Of a stretch of DNA of 21,148 bases, positions 15,595 through 21,148 are shown piece after piece. The notes under the pieces are model-generated. The model ran no database searches. It was not told the DNA's origin and saw nothing but the letters and a program-made list of their open reading frames with translations. How positions within the stretch are numbered: position 1 is the first letter of the stretch; each line of letters starts with the position of its first letter. The stretch is taken from assembly GCA_904502015.1 (NCBI GenBank), contig CAJGEA010000015.1, positions 1 through 21,148 of the forward strand, read 5' to 3'. This stretch comes from an uncultured Clostridia bacterium. Its GTDB lineage: Bacteria; Bacillota; Clostridia; Oscillospirales; CAG-272. The position numbers and the translations under genes were made by a program.

Positions 15595-16605
15595 TTAATC
15601 CTTTCCAAAGCCGAAGGCACTCAGAATTGCCGACCAGCCCGACTTCTCTCCGTCGGCATCCTCGTCGTAGATCTCCAGGTAATCCTCGGACTCCTCGCCC
15701 AGATACTTTCCACTGAGGTACTTCTCATGAACCATGCCAAGCTCGTTGACGGCCTTGTCCTCAATGTCCAAAATGTTGTGCTTCAGATCCAACTCATCAG
15801 ACAGCTCGCTATGTATGTCCTCCATACGCGACAGCGACCGTCTCATTTGGCTGACGTCTCTCGTGGCTTGGCTTACCAACACGGTACTGCCGATGACCAT
15901 CGTCATAGACACTACCACCGTGACAAGCGCGGCCACCATGCCTGCGGGAAGGGGACGAGAGCGGCGACTGCCATCAACGCGCATCTCGGTCTCACGAGGG
16001 AAGGTTTCGCCTGCCCACTCGTTGAGCCACTGGAACGCGCGATAACGCATCAGCTTTTGCACGAGCTTGGGCAGCTTGTCGGTGTCAGTAAGCCAACCGG
16101 CTTTTTTTGGCTGTTCGAGCCTCGTTTCTTGCGTAGTAGAAACGGTGGAAACGGCGCGAACGGCGGCGATGCGTTGCTCATCGGTCACTGCACGGTACTG
16201 CGGGAACTTGTAGTCCCGCTGATCGTGGTAGTAGCGATCGAAGTCGTCAACCGTCATGTATCGCTTGCCATTGCTGACACCCGTGCGATAGGTATCGAGT
16301 TTCTCCTTGCCTGCAAGGGTTTCCGCCTTGACGTAAGCTCCCGGCTTTTTAGCCCGATGAAGAGCCTCCTTCTTTTGTTGCTTGGCGGCAGCGGCGTGAA
16401 CACGCCCCGCAATACCGCGGTCACGGTATCTCTCGCAGAACATCTCTATGTAGCGGGTGTCTGTATCGCTCGACTCGGCCATTTTTCTACACCGTACGTC
16501 TGCGTCCATTTCATCCGCGCGCATCATGCGGGCGCTGCTGCCTCCATGACTCAGGGTAAAGCGCTCACCGACCAACTGTTCGTCACGCTTGTACTCATGC
16601 TGCAT
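15595..16605 (-). CDS. FtsL/DivIC-like divisome protein with large cytoplasmic N-terminal region
   Basis: A 336-residue protein in the ftsL position between rsmH and the class B PBP. Residues 1-220 are hydrophilic, strongly charged, rich in Arg/Lys/Asp/Tyr, and without a domain I recognise. One membrane helix spans about 221-245 (AALVTVVVSMTMVIGSTVLV). The stretch 246-290 is a leucine/methionine heptad coiled coil ending in IEDKAVNELGMV, which matches the (I)E..A...LGMV signature at the end of FtsL and DivIC coiled coils. A short acidic tail follows. Ordinary FtsL proteins have about 100-120 residues, so this one carries a cytoplasmic extension of some 200 residues. AAAGGAAGAG lies about seven bases before the ATG. 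The FtsL role (bridging FtsQ/DivIB and the FtsW-PBP pair) is inferred from position, topology and motif. Confidence 0.75.
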   Translation of the reverse strand: MQHEYKRDEQLVGERFTLSHGGSSARMMRADEMDADVRCRKMAESSDTDTRYIEMFCERYRDRGIAGRVHAAAAKQQKKEALHRAKKPGAYVKAETLAGKEKLDTYRTGVSNGKRYMTVDDFDRYYHDQRDYKFPQYRAVTDEQRIAAVRAVSTVSTTQETRLEQPKKAGWLTDTDKLPKLVQKLMRYRAFQWLNEWAGETFPRETEMRVDGSRRSRPLPAGMVAALVTVVVSMTMVIGSTVLVSQATRDVSQMRRSLSRMEDIHSELSDELDLKHNILDIEDKAVNELGMVHEKYLSGKYLGEESEDYLEIYDEDADGEKSGWSAILSAFGFGKD

Positions 16606-16680
16606 AGATCGTCTCTTCCTTTCGCTCGTATTTTGCCGTTTGACTATCCCGAGGCAGTCGGCAATTCCCTGCCCTTCGGT

Positions 16681-17697
16681 TTATAGCTTTTCCGCCACGC
16701 GGAGCTTAGCGCTGCGCGAGCGGGGATTGAATTCGAGTTCTTCTGCGTCGGGCAGAATGGGTTTTTTGGAAACAACCTTGACCTGCGGTTTCTTTCCGCA
16801 CACGCACACGGGAAGTCCCCGAGGGCAGGTGCATCCGCTCGCCATATCGGCGAAGGTCTGCTTGACGATCCGATCCTCCAGCGAGTGGAAGGTGATAACC
16901 GCCATGCGTCCCCCCGGCTTCAATCGGTCAAGCGCCGCTTCAAGCGCGGGGCGAATCACATCGAGCTCTGCATTCACCTCAATGCGAATGGCCTGGAAGG
17001 ATCGTTTGGCGGGATGGTGCCCACCCTCGCGCGCCGCGGCGGGAATCGCCGCTTTAATGAGAGCCGTGAGTTGACCCGTCGTTTCAATGGGACTGATCTC
17101 GCGCTCGCGCACAATGCGCGCCGCGATGCGGGACGCGAAGCGTTCCTCGCCGTATTCAAACAGAATGCGTCGGAGCTCGTCCTCGCTGTATGTATTAACT
17201 ACTTCGTAGGCGTTCTTGCTCTGCCGCGCGTCCATGCGCATATCCAGCGGAGCGTCCGCCATATAGGAAAATCCTCTCTCAGGGGTATCAAGCTGGTAGG
17301 ATGACACGCCGAGATCCATGAGCACGCCGTCAATGCGATCCACGCCGAGTGTATCCAAAACATCAGCGATATGACAAAAGTTGTTGCGAACCACGGTAGC
17401 CCGCTCACCCAGCGGTGCGAGCTTAATGCCCGCAGCCTTGATGGCCGCTTCATCCTGGTCAATGGCGATCAGCCGCCCCGATGTGAGCCGCCTTGCGATC
17501 TCATACGAGTGTCCGCCGCCGCCGGCCGTGCCGTCTACGTAAATGCCGTCGGGCTTGATGGCGAGTGCCTCCATGCAGGGTTCAAGCAAAACCGAACGGT
17601 GCGCGAAGGTCTGACCGCCGATATCCACGGGTTGTCCGTTGACCGACAGATCCGATAAATCGGAAGCCCCGTTGCAGGGCAGCTTGTCGCTCCGCAT
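16681..17697 (-). CDS. rsmH: 16S rRNA (cytosine-1402 N4)-methyltransferase RsmH
   Basis: SAM-dependent enzyme, formerly MraW, that methylates N4 of C1402 in the ribosomal P site. The 338 residues include a 30-residue N-terminal extension before the usual start-like segment FAHRSVLLEPCMEAL. The SAM motif DGTAGGGGHS is near 55-64, followed by MDLGVSSYQLD, RGFSYMADAPLDMRMD, FQAIRIEVNAELD and the C-terminal ITFHSLEDRIVKQTF, all conserved in the family. The start ATG overlaps the mraZ stop (TAATG), so translation is probably coupled. A Cys-containing stretch near 287-300 (CTCPRGLPVCVCGKKP) is also typical of the family. The gene ends 75 bp before the FtsL-like gene. Confidence 0.97.
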   Translation of the reverse strand: MRSDKLPCNGASDLSDLSVNGQPVDIGGQTFAHRSVLLEPCMEALAIKPDGIYVDGTAGGGGHSYEIARRLTSGRLIAIDQDEAAIKAAGIKLAPLGERATVVRNNFCHIADVLDTLGVDRIDGVLMDLGVSSYQLDTPERGFSYMADAPLDMRMDARQSKNAYEVVNTYSEDELRRILFEYGEERFASRIAARIVREREISPIETTGQLTALIKAAIPAAAREGGHHPAKRSFQAIRIEVNAELDVIRPALEAALDRLKPGGRMAVITFHSLEDRIVKQTFADMASGCTCPRGLPVCVCGKKPQVKVVSKKPILPDAEELEFNPRSRSAKLRVAEKL

Positions 17698-18131
17698 TAC
17701 AGACCCAACCCTTCAAGGATTTTACGCAGTTCGTCAGGATCCACGGATTTCTTCTGCGCGTCGTAGGCCTCTGCCGACCAGATCACGGCGAAATCACCGC
17801 CGCCGACAATTACAGCATCCTTTTCAATGCCCGCGTATTCCAACAAGGCAGGCGTAAGAATCACGCGGCCTTGTGAATCGGGCTCGGCAACAATGGCCTC
17901 TTCGTGCAGGAACAGCATGGTAGCTTCAGCCACCTTGCGCTCCAACTGTCTGATGGGAGCAATGTACTCCTCCCATTTTTCCATGGAATACATCTTCAGT
18001 CGAGGACTGCGGAAATCTCTGACGATCATAAAGGAAGACCCCAATTCCTCCCTCTGCTTAGCCGGTATAAAAAGTCGCTTTTTCGGATCAACGCCGTGTC
18101 TGTAAACGCCTGTCAGTACACCGGTCGGCAT
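17697..18131 (-). CDS. mraZ: Transcriptional regulator MraZ
   Basis: First gene of the dcw cluster and, in characterised bacteria, a DNA-binding regulator of that cluster. The chosen ATG at 18131 gives 144 residues and has AAAGGAGG eight bases upstream; the family length is about 143-152. Two AbrB/SpoVT-like swapped-hairpin domains are visible. The first runs about 4-50 (GVYRHGVDPKKRLFIPAKQREEL) and the second about 80-125 (EAIVAEPDSQGRVILTPALLEYAGI), with the DPKKR and DSQGR turns that contact DNA. MraZ forms a ring-like oligomer and binds direct repeats near its own promoter; such repeats occur here at 18231-18278. It shares one base with rsmH. Its leader is about 145 nt and contains a strong stem-loop. 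Confidence 0.97.
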   Translation of the reverse strand: MPTGVLTGVYRHGVDPKKRLFIPAKQREELGSSFMIVRDFRSPRLKMYSMEKWEEYIAPIRQLERKVAEATMLFLHEEAIVAEPDSQGRVILTPALLEYAGIEKDAVIVGGGDFAVIWSAEAYDAQKKSVDPDELRKILEGLGL

Positions 18132-18192
18132 ATCGCAGTCCTCCTTTCGCTGAAAATGCCCGTCACCCACACTTCTGTATGCAGGGACGACG

Positions 18193-18219
18193 AATCAACC
18201 CCGACTCTCGGGGTTGATT
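18193..18219 (-). promoter_or_regulatory. 12-bp perfect stem-loop in the mraZ leader
   Basis: AATCAACCCCGA (18193-18204) pairs with TCGGGGTTGATT (18208-18219) around a 3-nt loop. It ends 61 bp before the mraZ start codon in transcription order. No U-tract follows on the minus strand, so it is not an obvious terminator; mRNA stabilisation or a factor-dependent attenuator are possible. It does not overlap the ribosome site. Confidence 0.6.
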
Positions 18220-18230
18220 TCAAGGATTTC

Positions 18231-18278
18231 GCACCAATTTTGCTCCATTCCGCTCCACTTTGCTACATCCGTACACCA
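18231..18278 (-). promoter_or_regulatory. Candidate MraZ operator: five direct TGGWGY-like repeats
   Basis: On the minus strand the hexamers TGGTGT, TGTAGC, TGGAGC, TGGAGC and TGGTGC occur at plus-strand positions 18273, 18262, 18252, 18242 and 18231 (left ends). The spacings of 11, 10, 10 and 11 bp put all on one face of the helix. The array starts directly after the -10 box and runs over the presumed transcription start. Known MraZ operators are short direct repeats with TGG cores and about 10-bp spacing next to the mraZ promoter, so autoregulation is a good inference. Confidence 0.7.
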
Positions 18279-18307
18279 ATTATAGTATATTATAGGAAAT
18301 ATTGCAA
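18279..18307 (-). promoter_or_regulatory. Sigma-A promoter of the dcw cluster (mraZ)
   Basis: On the minus strand TTGCAA (18302-18307), a 17-bp spacer and a perfect TATAAT (18279-18284). The start of mraZ is about 148 bp downstream. This is the best housekeeping promoter seen in the cluster. Confidence 0.8.
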
Positions 18308-18408
18308 TAGGAAGCTCCAATAATTAACACTTTATTTACAAATTTTTGTGCATTTTCTGTCATAATCCCACCACTTTGCTCCCGGGTGGTGAACAATCCC
18401 ACAACAAG

Positions 18409-18437
18409 CGGGCCGTTTTCGGCCTGTTTTCGGCCCG
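18409..18437 (-). terminator. Probable terminator after the spoVAF-like gene
   Basis: CGGGCCG (18409-18415) pairs with CGGCCCG (18431-18437), and a competing hairpin GGCCG-TTTT-CGGCC (18411-18424) is nested in it. It lies 4 bp after the stop of the spoVAF-like gene. The following minus-strand sequence CTTGTTGTGG is only moderately U-rich. A further short inverted repeat CCACCAC/GTGGTG lies at about 18369-18391. The region 18132-18441 holds no gene, only these hairpins, the mraZ promoter, operator and leader. Confidence 0.4.
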
Positions 18438-18441
18438 TGGC

Positions 18442-19896
18442 TCAATCCCTCTTTTTGACTCTGAAAAACAAGGATTTGAGCGCTCTCGCGTTGAACGGAA
18501 CAAGAGGGTACAGATACCGTCGAGTATCCCCTACCGTAGCATTGGTCGCCAGCAGCACGCCAATGGTAAGCAACCCAATACCAAAGCCCCAGAAATTCAG
18601 GGTAGCCGTCAAAACGAGAAGGAGCATTCGCAAAAACTTGAAGGCGTAGCCCAGCTCGTAGCTTCGCTGGGTGAAGTTGGCAATCGCCACAAACGCCATA
18701 TACAGAATGACCTCGGGAATCAGCCACCCGATCCCCACGGCAAAATCACCGAGAATCAAACCACCCACCACAGACAGCGAATTGGATAGCATATTCGGGG
18801 TGTTGAGAGATGCCATACGCAAGCCGTCAATGATAAATTCGGCCAGAAGAAGCTGAACGATGATGGGAACGCGTCCTACCTCAGTAGGCACGATGAAGCC
18901 CATCCACGACGGGACAATACCGGGGTTGCGTATGAGCAGATACCACGTCGGTGTCAAAAACAGCGTCAGCCAGAACACAACGTGTCGCACGATGCGGATA
19001 TACGTGCCCGTGAGTGGAGGAAAGTAAAAATCGTTGGTTTCCTGCATGAAATCGAAAATGGAGGTGGGCAGGATCATGACCTCGGGCGAATTGTCGCAGA
19101 TCACCAGCACGTTCCCCTCGAGGAGCTGCGCCGCCGCCGCATCGGGACGCTCGGTATAGCGGATCTTGGGGAAGGGATTATACCAACGCGTATTGATCAG
19201 GCATTCTGCCAGCGACTCATGCCCCATTGGAAGCGCGTCGGTCTTAATGGAATTTAATTTTTGCTTCAATTTTTCCACGTATTGCATATCGGCACGATCC
19301 GCCATATAGCAAACCACGACGTCGGTTTTGGAACTTTCCCCCACCGTCAGGTAGCTCATGGTCAGCGACGGATTGCGTATGTGGCGGCGCACCAGGGCTG
19401 TGTTAAAGATCAGCGTTTCAACAAACCCGTCCCGCGCGCCGCGCATGACCTTATCACCCTCAGGCTCACCCGTTTCGCGGGCGGGATACGTGCGCGCGTC
19501 AATGACGATGGCCTCCGCGCCAAACGTACTGCCCAGCATCAGCACCGCGCCCGACAGCACCATCTGTACCATGGTGTCCACCGAATCGGTCACGTCGGTC
19601 TCCACGTAGGGCAATGCATGATCCATGAATCGGTGAGCGGGCGTGATCGGCGCGAACACCGCCTCCCCTTCCTCAACAGGGAAGCTCATCCCCTTTTGCG
19701 AGAGAAAATGCATCATGAGCTTTTGCATGACGGTATCCTTCACGAATCCGTCAATGTAGTACAGTGTCATGTGATCCTTGCCAATGTGGAGAACCTTTTT
19801 AATGACGTCGAAATTGTCTTCCACGTGCAAAATTCCGTCCATCGTCCGCACGTTGTCAACATAATTTCCCGTCAAGCATCCATACTGCTTTTCCAT
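18442..19896 (-). CDS. spoVAF: GerA-family spore germination protein, SpoVAF-like
   Basis: A 484-residue membrane protein of the GerA/GerKA family. GerA A-subunits form oligomeric channels in the spore inner membrane; SpoVAF is the homologue linked to the SpoVA proteins. The soluble N-terminal part (about 1-290) carries EAIVIDARTYPAR, GDKVMRGARDGFVETL, ALVRRHIRNPSL, VGESSKTDVVVCYMAD, LPMGHESLAE, NPFPKIRYTERPDAAAAQLLEG and DNSPEVMILPTSIFDF, most of which match my recollection of SpoVAF more closely than other GerA subunits. Four to five hydrophobic segments follow from about 305 to 460, ending in PLVPFNARALKSL. The ATG at 19896 has GGAGG five bases upstream; a TTG at 19908 is less likely. No other spoVA genes are next to it. 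A sigma-G-like promoter precedes it, implying forespore expression. Confidence 0.9.
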   Translation of the reverse strand: MEKQYGCLTGNYVDNVRTMDGILHVEDNFDVIKKVLHIGKDHMTLYYIDGFVKDTVMQKLMMHFLSQKGMSFPVEEGEAVFAPITPAHRFMDHALPYVETDVTDSVDTMVQMVLSGAVLMLGSTFGAEAIVIDARTYPARETGEPEGDKVMRGARDGFVETLIFNTALVRRHIRNPSLTMSYLTVGESSKTDVVVCYMADRADMQYVEKLKQKLNSIKTDALPMGHESLAECLINTRWYNPFPKIRYTERPDAAAAQLLEGNVLVICDNSPEVMILPTSIFDFMQETNDFYFPPLTGTYIRIVRHVVFWLTLFLTPTWYLLIRNPGIVPSWMGFIVPTEVGRVPIIVQLLLAEFIIDGLRMASLNTPNMLSNSLSVVGGLILGDFAVGIGWLIPEVILYMAFVAIANFTQRSYELGYAFKFLRMLLLVLTATLNFWGFGIGLLTIGVLLATNATVGDTRRYLYPLVPFNARALKSLFFRVKKRD

Positions 19897-19917
19897 ATCT
19901 GCCTCCAAATCGTGTAT

Positions 19918-21148
19918 TCAAAGATAGTATGGTTGCTTTTGCGAAAAACATACAGTTTTCATCCAACATAAAACACGCCCCCGCTCCATGTCGGAGCGGG
20001 GGCGTGTGACAGACTTGCTTTGTTTTATTGGGTTCATTCGCTTTTTCAGGCCATACTTACTTCTGCCGACAGTCTCGATGCCCGCCTGCGCATTAGTAAA
20101 CGCGATTTGGGATGCCGTCCAGCCGGAGAAAACCTTGTCTTGAACCGTGGGCTTATACTCAGGGTCGACCTCGGTCATGATGGACTCGCGTGTCTCCGAG
20201 AGCGCAAACCGTTTGCCGTCCGAAGAAGTTTCGTCAGAACTCTTGACTTCTGGCTCGGTTTCTGCTATACTATTAGCGAAAGGTGATTCGTTCAAATGCG
20301 ACGGCACTTTGTTGCCCGAACCTCTTTGCGAAGAGCCTTTCTTCTTTTTCGGGTAAATTCGGATGTTTCCATTTTTGCCCAGCAAGGTCTCCACATATCC
20401 CGTGTCTGGCTCAAAAGCAGTAACCAGCACTTGATAAAAACCGCCATTATAGCCGTTGAGGTACTCAGGGTTCTTGTTTTCCCCGATTTCGAGTACTGCG
20501 ACGGCTTTTGTTTTTTCTGCCGTCTCGAACTCTACGACCTCGACATACCTTTCGTCTGCAGACTGGTAGATAATTTGCTTTGGGGCGTCCATAGCTTTGA
20601 TAAGCGCTATAACATCGTCCACCGTGAAGTCGTGAGCTGTGCCGCGCTTTTGCTCCAGCGCCCACTCTCTCTGAGACGACATCATCTGACGAGCCTTGCC
20701 GACATTGAGAATGATGGGCAGGTCGTCTATAGTTTTGCCGAGACTCTGCACCGCTTCGATGAGAATAGACGGCGTATTGACTCTTACGGGAATATAAGAG
20801 CCGTCTCGGTACTGCTTATTGAAGGCGTTGTCGAGGAGGGTTCTTACATCCTGCTCGGTCACCGATCTTGCATCGACCGTCTCATCGCCTATAGGAAGCG
20901 CAAACCGCTTGCCCCTATTCCGTTCATTTTTCAAGAAGTCGGGATCCGTCGCAAGCTTCTGCTTCACCCATCCTGCGGTCGTGTTGTGCTTCCCCGCATA
21001 GCGCTTGATAACGCGGCTGTTTTCAGCCCTCACAGCATCCTCAATCGTGGGGGCATACTTGGCATGGTTGTTCCCCTCGATCATGAACTCGTGGCCGACC
21101 TTGAGGACCTTTCTCCTCTTGCCGGATATATCCGTGAATGTATGGACT
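19918..21148 (-). CDS. Fragment of a phage/plasmid-type polyvalent protein (MuF-C-like region), cut by window edge
   Basis: The frame is open from beyond the right edge to a TGA at 19918; the first in-window Met is at 21084. From that Met: residues 1-60 are basic and end in GKRFAL (58-63); residues 100-245 form a mixed alpha/beta domain whose layout (LPIILNVGKARQM, then helix, then IIYQSADERYVEVVEF, then KAVAVLEI) resembles the MuF C-terminal domain of phage and conjugative polyvalent proteins; 250-290 is a Ser/Glu linker ending in a second GKRFAL (290-295); 317-345 (GWTASQIAFTNAQAGIETVG) resembles a segment recurring in such proteins. Residues 360-371 are encoded by a perfect terminator hairpin, and the last 30 residues look non-native. 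This suggests a 3'-eroded or recombined gene. The domain match is from memory and tentative. No other mobile genes are visible in the window. Confidence 0.5.
   Translation of the reverse strand, partial: VHTFTDISGKRRKVLKVGHEFMIEGNNHAKYAPTIEDAVRAENSRVIKRYAGKHNTTAGWVKQKLATDPDFLKNERNRGKRFALPIGDETVDARSVTEQDVRTLLDNAFNKQYRDGSYIPVRVNTPSILIEAVQSLGKTIDDLPIILNVGKARQMMSSQREWALEQKRGTAHDFTVDDVIALIKAMDAPKQIIYQSADERYVEVVEFETAEKTKAVAVLEIGENKNPEYLNGYNGGFYQVLVTAFEPDTGYVETLLGKNGNIRIYPKKKKGSSQRGSGNKVPSHLNESPFANSIAETEPEVKSSDETSSDGKRFALSETRESIMTEVDPEYKPTVQDKVFSGWTASQIAFTNAQAGIETVGRSKYGLKKRMNPIKQSKSVTRPRSDMERGRVLCWMKTVCFSQKQPYYL
19925..19953 (-). promoter_or_regulatory. Sigma-G-like promoter of the spoVAF-like gene
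   Basis: On the minus strand GTATG (19949-19953), a 17-bp spacer and CATACTA (19925-19931) fit the sigma-G pattern GHATR-N17/18-CATWHTA at every defined position. The start codon lies 28 bp downstream and the terminator at 19973-20007 just upstream, as expected for a separate forespore transcript. Sigma-F recognises related sites and could share it. Confidence 0.7.
19973..20007 (-). terminator. Strong intrinsic terminator upstream of the spoVAF-like gene
   Basis: ACACGCCCCCGCTCC (19973-19987) pairs perfectly with GGAGCGGGGGCGTGT (19993-20007), a 15-bp stem with a 5-nt loop. The minus-strand 3' arm runs into TTTTATGTT, a short U-tract. It lies inside the open frame of the upstream polyvalent-protein fragment, 55 bp before that frame's stop codon. 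Confidence 0.75.

Noticed and set aside
18132..18330. Possible riboswitch or T-box leader before mraZ
   Set aside because: Only one simple hairpin and a repeat array are present; no T-box sequence, no terminator/antiterminator pair and no known aptamer pattern.
19918..21148. Intact prophage or conjugative element at the right edge
   Set aside because: Only one polyvalent-type fragment is visible, with no integrase, transposase, attachment repeat or structural genes in the window.

Overview
The window looks like chromosomal DNA from a spore-forming Gram-positive anaerobe of the Clostridia. Its core is a division and cell-wall (dcw) cluster in Firmicutes gene order, next to a GerA-family spore germination protein (SpoVAF-like) and a zinc-ribbon protein of a type common in Clostridia. 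Genes are GC-rich, while several intergenic stretches are strikingly AT-rich. A closer taxonomic placement is inference and I do not attempt it.

Layout. At the left, on the + strand, are the 3' part of a probable (alpha/alpha)6-barrel glycosidase-like protein (cut by the window edge) and a phosphoglucomutase/phosphomannomutase. Two perfect hairpins separate them from a convergent minus-strand block that fills the rest of the window. Read in transcription order (right to left), that block holds: the end of a phage/plasmid-type 'polyvalent' protein (cut by the right edge); spoVAF with a good sigma-G-like promoter; then mraZ, rsmH, an FtsL-like gene, a PASTA-bearing class B PBP, murE, murF, mraY, ftsW, murG, ftsQ and ftsZ; and finally a small CxxC zinc-ribbon gene with a consensus sigma-A promoter.

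How the genes work together. MraZ is the likely autoregulator. RsmH methylates 16S rRNA. MurE and MurF build UDP-MurNAc-pentapeptide, MraY and MurG make lipid I and lipid II, and FtsW with the PBP polymerise and cross-link septal peptidoglycan. FtsQ and the FtsL-like protein scaffold the divisome, and FtsZ forms the ring. murD, murC, murB and ftsA are not in the cluster. The cluster is not one uninterrupted run: hairpins and AT-rich gaps occur between the FtsL-like gene and the PBP, the PBP and murE, murF and mraY, and ftsQ and ftsZ.

Most notable points: a 5-fold helically phased TGGWGY-like repeat directly below the mraZ -10 box (candidate MraZ operator); an FtsL-position protein with a cytoplasmic domain of about 220 residues; an FtsZ whose C-terminal peptide lacks the usual IPxFLR-like core; a 16-bp AT-rich tandem repeat carrying repeated TATAAT boxes between the PBP gene and murE; and an intrinsic terminator inside the open frame of the polyvalent-protein fragment, which suggests that gene is eroded at its 3' end. 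I did not find a clearly new multi-gene system.
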